A stretch of DNA of 64,000 nucleotides from Pleurodeles waltl (lineage: Eukaryota > Chordata > Amphibia > Caudata > Salamandridae): positions 429,119,776 through 429,183,775 of the forward strand of contig NC_090442.1 in NCBI RefSeq assembly GCF_031143425.1, written 5' to 3'. Every line of letters begins with the position of its first letter. Position 1 is the first letter of the stretch. Below, piece after piece: positions 20,339-31,640 of the stretch. Made by a program: the position numbers and the translations under genes. Below the pieces are notes generated by a model that worked only from the letters and a program-made list of their open reading frames with translations, was not told where the DNA came from and searched no databases.

Positions 20339-21796
20339 TCCCGCCCTAGATAATTTGCTTAGTCTGGGACTCGTTTTAGGCCAATTAATCTTTTGACCCT
20401 GATTGGAGACTCCTTAAGACGAGATAACTAATCAACATGTCAATCAATAGATCGATAACCTCATCAATATTCACAACAGCAAATCAATAAAAATAGTTAA
20501 TGACATTAAGAAAAACAAGACACCCCATGACCTTTCAGTCATGAATAACCACACAAAATTTAGTAAGATTTATGATATTTATTCCCTATTGATTACACTC
20601 TACTAGCAAGTTTATTAGTCTCAATACCAGAAAACACATTAGCACCGTCACAATATGGCAACTCGAATAAGATTTCATCAAAGCACAGATCATAAACATT
20701 AGAACAAATCACAACGTCAACATGGATTAACTTTAGCAGAGTATCATTAGCGCATTATTCAACAAAGCATCGATTTAGTCATTTGTCTATTTGCGTCCGT
20801 TTAGTGAACCCCTTAACTAGCTCGAATTAGCATTGGCATGTTGGGCTTCATGCAAAACAATTTAGTAACACAAATTTAGAAAACATCTATCTATGGTCTC
20901 TATCAAAAGAAGCAGTTAGTACCTAGAAAGAAAAGGCAAACAGACAATTACAATTTCATTATCATATAGTTACCCTCCGTAATGGGTCAGCATACAGAGT
21001 CAGTCTTCCTCCTCAGGACATCAGTTGATTTGCCATCAGCCAGGAAACTCTGCAAAGTTCAGCAAGACAGGTAATAAGGAACACTTCCCTCATAAGGAGG
21101 AAAAGTATGAAACGGGCAAGGCAAGGGTAAGGATGGTTTGAAGAGTGCAACAGCAAAGTCTTTAAGACAGATTGGCAAAGGGGCTAGGTACTAGCAAAGA
21201 ATGGCACATCATGGCTGATTTCTCCTTGTGACACAGTGTTATATTAATCTTGTTGTATAGTCTCCTAATTTCTAATTGGGCAACTTTTGGTGCATCATTA
21301 TCTCCAACCAATAATTGGTTTGTCACCTCACTAGTATTTTCACTTTAGTACAGTTCTCACGTAGTTCATTGGCTCCTGTAATTGACGTCTCCAACGGGTA
21401 GAATGTCAGGTATAAACTTTTATTCTCGCAGGCTCAGTCAGTAGTCCCATTCTCTTTACCAGTTCAGGCGACTTTGTACCTGTTGCAAGTTTACACTGTT
21501 GCATTCAGCAAGAATGTCTTCTTGAGCAAGTTGGGTCTCATGAGAAAGAATTTACTACGGTAACACACATCTTCTAGCCTCTTGAAAAGTACGGCTACAT
21601 GTCCTTCAATAAGTCAGCACATTGCACGTTAGAAAAACACATTTAATATGAGACCGGCAGCTAGGCCCCGACTCATGCTAACTAAGGCCTAGTAATTAAT
21701 TTTAGCAAAATCTTAACATATAACTCTTAATACTAATACAAAACCGCACATTAGTACATCAATAATTCATTATTAGTCAATTTCATTTATCATCGT
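20339..21796 (-). mobile_element. Diverged antisense solo LTR of a retrovirus related to the one at 5078, main part
   Basis: It begins TGATAACGCGTCC, the reverse complement of the ERV LTR end. In the same reversed order it keeps blocks such as the 29 bp hairpin region (20526-20554), TTATTCCCTA and GGGCTTCATGCAAAACA. Overall similarity is patchy, so it is an older or sister family. It is split at 21796 by the solo LTR below and appears to resume at 24111. No internal viral genes are present, as expected after LTR-LTR recombination. I could not find a target duplication. Confidence 0.65.
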
Positions 21797-24105
21797 TGTT
21801 AGACTTTTCATCCTTGGCGTGGTCTCCCTTAACTTTTTGCCTCTGTTCCCCAGGTTGTTGATGTGTGCTGGACTCTGATTTTACTGTTTTTTATTACTCT
21901 GGGCACTTTACCACTGCTAACCAGTGCTAAAGTGCAAGTGCTCCTGTTTAAAATGTATATGTAATTGGTTCTCCATGATTGGCATATTTGTTTTACTATT
22001 AAGTCCCTAGTAAAGTGCACTAGAGGTGCCCAGGGTCTGTAAATCAAATGTTACTAGTGGGCCTGCAGCACTGGTTGTGCCAACCACACAAGTAACCCTG
22101 TAATCATGTCTCAGACCTGCCACTGCAGTGTCTGTGTGTGTATTTTTACACTGTAAATTCTACTTGGCAAGTGTACCCACTTGCCAGGCCTAAACCTTCC
22201 CTTTTCTTACGTGTAAGGCACCTCTAAGGTAGGCCCTAGGTAGCCCCAAGGGCAGGGTGCAGTGTATGTATAAGGTATGACATATAGTAATGTGGTTTAT
22301 ATGTCCTGACAGTGAAATACTGCCAACTTCGTTTTTCACTGTTGCAAGGACTGTCTCTCTCATAGAATAATATGGGGGCTACCTTTAAAGTGTAGATTCC
22401 CCTAGAGAGTAGATGGACATGTGGAGTTTGGGGTCCCTGAACTCACAATTTAAAAATACATCTTTTAGTAAAGTTGATTTTAAGATTGTGCGTTTGAAGA
22501 TGCCACTTTTAGAAAGTGGGCATTTTCTTGCTTAAACCATTCTGTGACTCTGCCTTGTTTGTGGATTCCCTGTCTGGGTCAGTTTGACAGTTGGGTTGTT
22601 TTTTCACCTCGCACTAGACAGTGACACAAAGGGAGCTGGGGTGTAACCTGCATTTCCTGATTAGCCATCTCTACTAGGAGGGAGGGGTGGGGTGGTCACT
22701 CTCATCTGAAAGGACTGTGTCTGCCTCTAACAATGCAGACTCCAACCCCCTGGTGTGTGTCTGAGGCCCTGCCTGGGCGAGGCAGGATTTCACAAGTAGG
22801 TGTGAGTCCCCTTTGAAGAAAGGTGACTTCAAAGACTAAAATGGGTATAAGAAGGGCACCCAAATCTACAGACTTTAGAAACACTTCTGGAACCAAGAGG
22901 AACCTCTGCCTGGAGAAGAGCTGATAGCTGAGGAAGAAGTGCTGCCCTGCCTGTGACTGTGCTTTGTGGAGCTTTCCTGCAGTGCTGCTTCTGCCAGAGT
23001 AAGAGGGCAAAGACTGGACTTTGGGCCTGATTACAGCTTTGGAGAAGGTGTTAATCCGTCCCAAAAGTGACGCTAAAGTGAGGGATATACCACCAGCCGT
23101 ATTACGAGTCCATTATATCCTATGGAACTCGTAATACGGCTGGTGGTATATCCGTCACTTTACCGTCACTTTTGGGACGGATTAACACCTCCTCCAAAGT
23201 TGTAATCAGGCCCTTTGTGTGCCTTCCATCTAGTGACGAAATCTCCAAGGGCTTGATTTAGAGCTTGCCTCCTGTTGTTTGAAGTCTCAGGGACAGCAAA
23301 GACTTCTCTCTGCCAGCACCTGGAGTCTCTGGAGTGACTCCTGCTCTGACAAGTGGTGCCCTATCCAGTCCCTGGGCCCTTGAAAGGAAAGCTGGTGGAA
23401 ATCGACTTCGGACGACTCTGGACCGCCGCCGCTGCTGAATCCGGTAACGCCGCCTGCACCTGACGCCGTGACCCTCGCTGGAACGCGACGCTCTTCGCAG
23501 GCCCAACGCCGCTGCAGCCCCACTGAAATCCGCGACTCCGTGGAAGTCGCCGCACCACGTCGTGACCGACGCCGCTCGAAGTGCACGGATTCAACATTTC
23601 GCACAGATGCCGCGATCCCCGACTTCGCGCATCGCCTTGTTTTCATTCTTCACCAAAGGTACTGTACTTGGGGGTCTACGCGACTCCGTGTCCGGCGCCG
23701 CTGGTGTCGGCTTGTTGGGAACGACTCCGTCATGACGCTGTGTTAACATCTCATCTAAGCATTTTCGTTTCTAAGCGCAATTTTGAGTTTAATCTTTAAA
23801 AATTCATAACTTGACTTGTGTATGTCGGATTTTTGTCGTTTTGGTCTTGTTTTGTTTAGATAAATATTTCCTATTTTTCTAAACCGCTGTTGTGTCATTT
23901 TGTAGTGTTTTCATTAAGTTACTGTGTGTGTTGGTACAAATACTTTACACCTACCGATCTGAAGTTAAGCCTACTGCTCTGCCAAGCTACCAAGGGGGTA
24001 AGCAGGGGTTAGCTGAGGGTGATCCTCTTTTACCCTGACTAGAGTGAGGGTCCTTGCTTGAACAGGGGGTAACCTGACTGTCAACCAAGGACCCCATTTC
24101 TAACA
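21797..24105 (+). mobile_element. Solo LTR of the Gmr1-like family, with a MITE inside
   Basis: It starts TGTTAGAC and ends TTCTAACA, like the LTRs at 49169 and 56386, and is flanked by ATCGT on both sides (21792-21796, 24106-24110), a clean 5-bp duplication. Subtracting the 191 bp insertion and its 3-bp duplication leaves 2115 bp, matching the 2118 and 2123 bp of the intact element's LTRs. Lack of internal sequence indicates recombination between the two LTRs of a former full element. Confidence 0.9.
23023..23213. mobile_element. Palindromic Harbinger-type MITE
   Basis: 191 bp with ends GGGCCTGATTAC and GTAATCAGGCCC, flanked by TTT (23020-23022, 23214-23216). It is one long inverted repeat with ~85-90 bp arms meeting near 23116. 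It shares the GGGCCTxATTA terminus with the chain-of-hairpins elements. It is missing from the other two full-length LTR copies, which proves a recent insertion. Confidence 0.85.
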
Positions 24106-24110
24106 ATCGT

Positions 24111-24240
24111 ATACATTGGTGGCCACTCCTAGTGGGCACATTTCAAGCGCATATGTTAAAAGCACATTAATACATTTTCTATGCAACATCATTAATTTGC
24201 AAACATTTCATGTTAATTTTTTATTATAATAACTACACTC
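24111..24240 (-). mobile_element. Continuation of the antisense solo LTR
   Basis: The block reading CATTGGTGGCCACTCC...GGGCACATTTC resembles, in reverse complement, the U3 start of the ERV LTR (5165-5215). It begins right after the right target duplication of the inserted LTR. The far end is not defined. Confidence 0.4.
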
Positions 24241-24499
24241 CAACAGTAAGGCCCAGACTTACTATATTTCCTGGACCAGCACACTTCATGAACACTTCTC
24301 AAGGGAAGGTGTGTGTGGGGGGTGGCTCATAGAGCTACAAGGGATAGGGTGTGATACAATGCAAGAGTAAAAATGCTCATGCTGGGCTGTAACTTTAAAT
24401 AAACTGATGTTGGTACACAGAGCAATGACTAAGGCTTTGTCACACACTTACTGGAAATCATAATTATTTTGCATCAATTGAACCATCAAATGCCTATTT

Positions 24500-24830
24500 G
24501 GTGGCATTCCATGGTGGATCACTGAGAGAATATCAGAAACAAAAATATCGTGTGCACAGAATATCATGTCAAAAATATCAAGGACTAAAATACCAAGAAG
24601 CTAAATGCCAATAGATAAGTATAAATCTACTTTCTTAACTTCAAATCTACATACCTTGAAGATATTTATATCTTCAAGGTACATACAGGTGGAATTATAT
24701 GTTGCAGAACTTTGCCTATTTATAAAAACTTACCTTCACAATATTTTGGCCCTAGATATTCTTGACAGGATATTGTGTTCCACGATATTTTTGTTTCCGC
24801 AATTCTGTCTAAATACCTTCCAGGGTAATA
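24500..24830. repeat. Long imperfect palindrome, probably a MITE
   Basis: Arms mirror each other around 24668: the centre is a 30 bp palindrome (24653-24682), and outward the left AAACAAAAATATCGTG (about 24537) matches the reverse complement of 24780-24797. Arms are about 140 bp and diverged by roughly 20-30%. End points and target duplication are unclear. Confidence 0.55.
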
Positions 24831-27132
24831 TTGACAAAAACATACATTCAGTGTTACTGTTGTGATGTAAATTGGATAAACAGCAACAGACTTGCCGGTA
24901 TTTTTTAGGAAACGTGATCTCACAAATTTTTGTCTAACAGAATGAATGAAAAGTAAAATGTTCGCATCTTCAAAGAACAAAAGGAATCACGACCAAATCC
25001 TAACTATGTTTATAGGATGGAACTATATTAGAAATCCATAGCTTTGCACGAATCCGATTCAATTGGCTCCGAGTAGGGGATTTTTTGAAATAGCAGTTCA
25101 TTTAATCCAAGGTGGCATTTGGTAAGACCAAGGAGCATCCTTTTTGCATTTTCCCCACAGTTTGCCAATCTTTTGATTCACAGGTCTTATCAGGACAGTA
25201 TTGGGCTATTCATCTGATCCATATTGGGTTGAGTTTAAGAGGTCACATTGTTCATTATCGTAATAGTTCACGGTGCCTACTCTCTGCCGCCGCTCTGAAA
25301 CGAGCAGAAGACGAGTCCTACAAATATTTACACAACAATGTCAGCGACGTTATCAAGGAAGCCGTAACTGCTTGCATTTAGAACCACATTATCACCTGCA
25401 CATATTGAATAATGTGTCCTTCTAGTGCATAAACCAAATGTATTACTACTTAAAAGATGATGGAGTGCAACACCTCACCATAGTTCTGCATTTTATTGAC
25501 GAATGAGGAGTCTAACTAAATAAAGAATTCCAAATGTTTTAAATGTATCTAAGCATTTGCTAAGTACATTACTGCATGGACATTAACATATAACTACTAC
25601 AGTCCTTACACAGCAGGTATACCTCGCCCTCTCCACATATGTGGAAATATACACCACATCAGGTTGGTCAGTATAATTGCAGTGACATCTATCAGGATGG
25701 TGTATCTGTGCCTCGCTGGCATTGATGTGATGTAAAAATAAACACACAATTAGTTTCCTGAAAAGTAACAAATGTCTACAAATTACCTGACCTTATGCAA
25801 CAGAGTTGAATTTTAGAAGTGCATGGTTGAATCTATGCCACGATGTTGTATGTGACAATTAATCATTGGTAGGTGTTACCACTAGTGACTTAAAACCCTT
25901 CCCAACTCGTCAGCCAACACTTCTTAAGTTTCCACCCCAAACCAGCTGCATCAGATGACATAGTGCTTCTTGTTCTGGGCTTGTCGGGGAGGGCAGGGAC
26001 AGAGTGTGTTGTGCGCGCTGGATATAAACACGGAGACATTCATAAACCTGGACGCAGTTACAGTTAGGATTCATGGCTTTGTTGCCGCGAAGACCCTTTG
26101 CCAGCTGTCACTTGGAGATTCACAGATGTAGTAGCACAGGTTTGCATGTGGCCCCTTTGGAAACTAGTCAAATAAACAAATGAGTGTCTCCCCCGAATGC
26201 ATTTTCAAATTCATTTCATATTTATTAATGCATGTTCATTCATATGTATTTAGTCTATTTATTAGCAGATTTGCATGGGGCCCAGTGCACACCAGCCTAA
26301 GGCACAGGGAATCTTGAGAATGAATATCAGCAGAGGGCATACGTATGGATCAAGAAAAAAAATGAATAACTTAAATATTGGGGCAAGATAACTTGTTATA
26401 CCCCGTGTTTGAAACACGTTTGCATTGATTACCTATCTTCAGTTAATTTGAGCCCTCTTGCCAAACAATATGGAAATATGTGTCAAACTTTCCTAACAGA
26501 ACATATAAACAGCCCGAATACTACACTATCCAGCGTCCCCTAGCTTAGTAGTATTTCTAGTTGTAGTATTAGTATTAATACTGGAAGTAGTATTTCTTTT
26601 TGCGCTTTACAGTAGATTTATTTTGTCTTGAAACAATATATTACTTACAATTCAATGTCTGATCAGCCTGTTTTCTACCAATGAGGTGTTGGATGTTTAC
26701 TAGAATAATGTATAAGATTAAAATATGACATACGTACATAGCGTTTGTTGCTGGATATTTGTAGTCACAAATACATCTATCTGCCTTGACAACTGGTAGA
26801 GTAGAGTAGTAAGTAGTTGTTGTGGAGTATTATTACTCCCGATGTGGTGTGGGATGCTTTCAAACAGCTATAAGAGAAAAAATATTCGCATAGCAAAGTA
26901 AAAAAGGCATGAGTAGATATTTACAACTTAATGTTTCATAAATGAGGTCAAAGGTCCACTGACTAAATTCTTTAGTTATATTTTAACATGTGGCCATATT
27001 CCTTCATCCTTCCACAAAGGGCACATTGTCTGCTTTCCAAAATAGGGAAAATCTCTTGATGCCAACTCCTATCAACGCATCATGTTCCTTGATGATTATG
27101 GAATATTGGCGTAAAGGCTAGCTTCACAGCAG
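24831..27132. other. Unassigned DNA
   Basis: AT-rich, stops in all frames, no recognisable element ends. The short open frame at 25112-25381 has no motif and I do not call it. Confidence 0.55.
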
Positions 27133-28083
27133 AACCAAAATGGTTTTATTGCTTGTTGGTAACTAAGTACTAATGCATACTTTGTATGAGAAGGAATTGA
27201 CTTTCTGTCTAGTTTTCATCTGATGTCCATCATTTCATTAGGTGTAGAGAATGCACAAGCCACATTAGTTGGGAACTTTTATAAACAATGGGATCCCTCA
27301 CGCAGTTGACAAGATTGTTCTGCTCTCTTTACACCAAATCCCCATCAATAAACTCAATAAACTAGCAAAAATGGGAGATGTGTCTCATCCAGACTTTCAA
27401 GGTTATTATATGGCTTCCAATGACATAAATGTGGCTATGTTTTCAGACACAACCTTTGCTGATAATTAGTTGATAATTATTTTCTGGATCTAATGTGAGG
27501 TAAAAATGTACCTGTTTATTCACCTTAAGCAAATGTTGCATAAATGTTAAGCCTGTCGGTCATAAAGTAGTCTTCCCTCAAATGTTTTGGGTCAGATCCC
27601 CTTCCTTCTTCTCTTCATTTTTGCGGAATTCGTTTTCATTGGCCTTATGACTAATAATAGCTCAAGCCCCCTTCTTGATACACCTGGACCAAAACGGTTT
27701 TATTGCTTCTCCGCACTTATGTACTAATACACACCTTGTAGTAGAAGCAATTTACTTTTTCCTACTTTTGGTAATTTGGTGGCCATCATTTTAATAAATG
27801 TGGAGAATGCATAAGCCTACACCAGTTAGGAATCTTTCTTCAAGGAGTTATGAACAATGGGATTCCCCACCCAGCTTCCACAATTGTTCTCCTCTCTTTA
27901 TGGCAAACCCTCAGTACAATAAACCAGCAGAGATTGGAGGTGTCAGACTTTTGAGGTTATTTTATGGCTTCCAATGTTTACAGACACAACCTCTGTTGAT
28001 AATTTGCTGACAATTATTTTCTGGATCACATGTGAGGAGAAATATGTACTTGTTTAGGTTGTCTTATGCAAATGCTGCATAAC
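27133..28083. repeat. Imperfect tandem duplication, unit ~550 bp
   Basis: A block from 27133 (ACCAAAATGGTTTTATTGC) recurs from about 27690 (ACCAAAACGGTTTTATTGC), with shared stretches such as GGCTTCCAATG, AGACACAACCT and AATTATTTTCTGGAT. Each unit runs straight into a Gmr1-family LTR start (27545 and 28084). It may be two copies of the 3' internal part of an old LTR element, or a segmental duplication. Confidence 0.6.
27545..27660 (+). mobile_element. Short fragment of a Gmr1-family LTR start
   Basis: TGTTAAGCCTGTCGG... is a diverged relative of the TGTTAGAC LTR start and of 28084. It breaks off where the second duplication unit begins. Confidence 0.45.
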
Positions 28084-28790
28084 TGTTAGACCTGTCAGCC
28101 TTAGAGTACTCTTTCCCCAAAAGTTTTCTGTCAGAACCCCTTTCTTATCCCCTACAGTTTTGCTGAATTCGTTTTTGGCCTTATAAGTCTGTAACTTTTA
28201 CCACTGCTAACAAGTGCTAAAGTGCTTGTGCTCACTCCCTAAAAGATGGTAAAACTGGCTTACACCTGATTGGCATATTTCATTAACTTATATGTCCTTA
28301 GTAAAGTGATATACAATATACCCAGGTCCAGTAAATTAAATGCTACTAGGGGGCCTACAGCACTAATTGTTACAGTCTGTGTGGAGTGTTGACCTGTGAA
28401 TTTTACTTGGCAAAAGAAAGCTTTTGGCAGGCCTAAAACTGCACTAGTAATACATTTAAGTCACCCCTAGGTTAAGCCCTGAACAGCCCACAGGGCAGGA
28501 TGCATTGTATTTAAAAAGTTGGACATATTCTTTTAAGTGTTCCATGTCGTGGTAGTGAAAAACTCACAAATTCACGTTGAACTACTGTGAGGCCTGCCTC
28601 CCCAACATGATAACATTGGATTATCGTATCACATTTAATAAGGTATAACTTTTGTTTTGTAACAAGTAGAAATGTCATGTTTGATATCTAAAAAAATGAA
28701 ATCCTCTTTATTGGTAAAGTCAACTCGTAAGTCACAACTCTGAAACTAACACTTTTAGAAAGTTAAACTACAGCATTCAAAACAGTAGTG
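28084..28790 (+). mobile_element. Eroded 5' part of a Gmr1-family LTR
   Basis: TGTTAGACCTGTCAG, then ACCACTGCTAACAAGTGCTA, GGCATATTTCATT, AGTAAAGTGATAT and GGGCCTACAGCACT occur in the same order as in the intact LTRs at 49169. The second half of the LTR is missing. Confidence 0.65.
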
Positions 28791-29433
28791 ATGAGTTAAA
28801 TGCTTGAATTAATCTCAGACACTTGTAATTACTCGGGGCGCAACCCTATCCATCTTTATTTTGCACACAGTGCCGCATCAATTTGAACTGAGTCATATCC
28901 AAATCAGTCTTGACCCTGCTCCAATGAGAACAGTCCAAACTGTCAGCTATTCCTGCCTCTAGGGAAAAACAGCAAAGCTATTTTAGAATTGTCAGGCCAG
29001 GTCAGGCCACTGAAAAGCTCAACCTCTGGTACTGAAAGTCAATAGTTGTTGCAGGATGCTCTTGATGGTCGTTATGACCAGCAGCACCCCTAACTCATGC
29101 TGCATGCTTCCTCTCACAATGCAGTAATGTTAGTAGGCGAGGTTGAGTCAGGGTAGAAAATGGGAATGAGCCATCAGAAGGCTGCAACAGTGACAAGGGG
29201 AGAAGATGGGTCAGGAAGTAAAAGGATGACAAGAATCCATGATGGGAAAGAGAGTGGTAGCAAGAAGATCAGGGTTGTTTGGTGTAGGGATGGGCAGTAT
29301 ATGAGGTAAATGGTAAGCAGCAGGATAGGAGAGGGACAAGAAAATGAATGGGGATAGAGAGGGATGGGGTGAGGCAGGGGATAGTATGGGAATGAGGCAT
29401 GAAGATGAGAGTGTGGAGACGGATGTAAAGAAC
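28791..29433. other. Unassigned DNA, purine-rich towards the end
   Basis: About 29140-29430 is strongly A+G-rich on the plus strand. The minus-strand open frame there is a compositional artefact. No element identified. Confidence 0.5.
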
Positions 29434-29436
29434 TAA

Positions 29437-30289
29437 GGCCCATATTTATACTTTTTTTTGCACCGCATTTGTGTCATTTTTAATAATGCAAATGTGGTGC
29501 AAACCAAACTCCATATTTATATTTTGATGTTAGACACATTTAACATCAAAATATAGGAGTTTGCACCATTTTTTGGATGAGCGAATCTACCTTGTGTCAA
29601 TGATATGCAAGGTAGGCGTTCCCTTCCAAAAAATTTTACTATCCCCATAGCCCCATATTTATCCCCCTTGCTAAAATGATGCACAGGTGGGAGGAGGGGC
29701 TAAATAATGGGTCAGACCATGTATTAGGAGACCTGTGGAGCCATTTCCATGGTTAAATAGGTTGGGTCCACAGGTGCCTTCTCCATGCCCCAGGAACACC
29801 CCCACGATAGGGTCACCGGAGGATGGGGGACCCCATCCAAGGTAAGTCCAGGTAAGTATTTTTTTCTATACATTTGTTGCCATCATGGGCCCTAACATGG
29901 GGCCCCCTGCATGGCACAGGGTGCAATGGCCATGCCCAGGGGACACTTGTCCCCTCTGCTGGCCATTGGGGTGGTGGGCATAACTCCTGTCTTTCCGAAG
30001 ACAGGAGTCATGCTTTTGGTGGCTGTGCATCAGGAAATGGCAGTAGTCTGGTTAGAGGCATTTGTTTTCCTCAACCAGGCTAGTGTCATTTTCTGACACA
30101 AACCCCCTCCTTCCCTACTGCCACCTCCACCTGGCTAGTGTCTTTTTTTAAGACACTAGCCCAAGTTTAGCGCAGGCTTGCACCATTCAATAAATATGGT
30201 GCCAGTATTTATGACAAAAGCCGGCACTAAACTTTTTGCTGCAAAACTGGGTTGGCGCAGTTTTGCAGCAAAAAGTATAAATATGGGCC
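29437..30289. mobile_element. Chain-of-hairpins Harbinger-type miniature transposon, second family
   Basis: 853 bp between TAA (29434-29436) and TAA (30290-30292), with inverted ends GGCCCATATTTATAC and GTATAAATATGGGCC. Inside are successive palindromes, for example 29457-29504 (TTTGCACCGCATTTG with its complement), 29509-29562, 29729-29771, 29985-30013, 30132-30160 and 30233-30274. There is no coding capacity. TAA duplications are typical of PIF/Harbinger. The architecture equals that of 426-1056 but the sequence differs. Confidence 0.75.
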
Positions 30290-30292
30290 TAA

Positions 30293-31356
30293 GTCCTGAA
30301 GCACAAACTTAATAGGAATACTAAAATGATAACAGGACAATGTAACTTTTCACAAAATGCCTTGGTCTTAATGAGCAGATAACTAAGAAATGGCAAACCA
30401 TGCACACCAGACAAAGTAGGTAGCTGACAAAATCCCACCTATTCTGTAAATTTCTTGTTGATATTTGTATGTACTGGATTACTAACATTAAGTCAGCCAA
30501 ATCGCTAAACCTGTCCGTAGGCAAGATGTAGAAATTAGTCTACTCTCCTGTCCACCTACTGTAGTCCATAGCTTCGAAAGAAAATGGATCTTCCTAAGAA
30601 TAAGGAAATGAAGTAACCAGGAAACTAGGTATAGAAACCTTGGCCAGTAGTCCTACTTCTCTGGTAGTGTATGCCAAACCTGAAATATAGTTCCCACTCC
30701 TCTTATTTTAATCCCTCCCTAACAGTTTTAAAATCCAAACATTTCCTGTTAACCAGATTTCTTCAATCTACTCAATCATAATTATTCTGTTGGATGCCTG
30801 CCGGTCTGACCTCATAATTTTAGCTATCCTTCTGTAAACTCACCTTTCTTCTTCCCACCATTATTACCATGTGAGCTGATACTGCTGGCCCGGCCACTTT
30901 GTATATACTGTGTATATATTTCTCTCTATCCCTTAAGCAGACGATATTTCACCTGTAATAGATTGTGAATACAATTATTCCTTTTGAGGTATTATACATA
31001 CTATTTATGACTACAAATTAAATTAAACTATAACAGTTCTAATGTACGCTTTTAGGAAAATTATTTGATCAAATATTATAAGTATGAGGTTTAGTCATGC
31101 TTTAAACATGCATTGTAACACAAACAATTTGTGAGATTATATTAATGCTCCAGAGCCCCATTAATTAAATAAGCAAATAACTACTCAAAAACTAAACAAC
31201 CAAAGCACCCATTATTAAGCTTTTGGTCTGGGTATGAATTCACAAAAACGAGGCTCCATCAGTTGGTGATTACCAATGTTAAGTGAAGTACTATATGAAT
31301 TAGCCCACTGCTCTATTACTCACTGCTAATCTTCAATACTCCTGGTCATGTTGTAC
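30293..31356. other. Unassigned DNA
   Basis: AT-rich, no open frame of interest, no repeat ends seen. Confidence 0.55.
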
Positions 31357-31640
31357 TTGTCCCATTCATTATTAGTGATATACTCCTATCTCTCTGACAG
31401 AAAAAAAATAACAAGGAAAGCTGGGAACCCTACCTTCCCACCCCCTCCCACTGGCAGTACATAAGGTGTATTTACCCAGCATCCCGCCTGAACTAACAAG
31501 CCCACTGAAGAAGGCCAGATGTAGGGGAGGGAAGGTCACAATGAATGGGACGAGGACAACAGGACCAGCAGTAATGAGGATTACCATAAGTAATAGAGCA
31601 TTACCCCAGGTCCCTCCTGTCCTCATCCCATTCATTACTA
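31357..31640. repeat. Short repeated motif cluster
   Basis: CCCATTCATTATTAGTGA (about 31359), its reverse-complement form (AATGAATGGGACGAGGAC, 31540) and CCCATTCATTACTAGTGAG (31629) occur within 280 bp. A further relative is at about 37015-37040 in reverse. It marks the left edge of the T-depleted block. Confidence 0.4.

Noticed and set aside
23258..23799. Arg-rich open frames on both strands in the CpG-dense LTR part (also at 50429-50926 and 57679-58148)
   Set aside because: They are in LTR sequence, differ in frame and length among copies, and reflect CpG composition.
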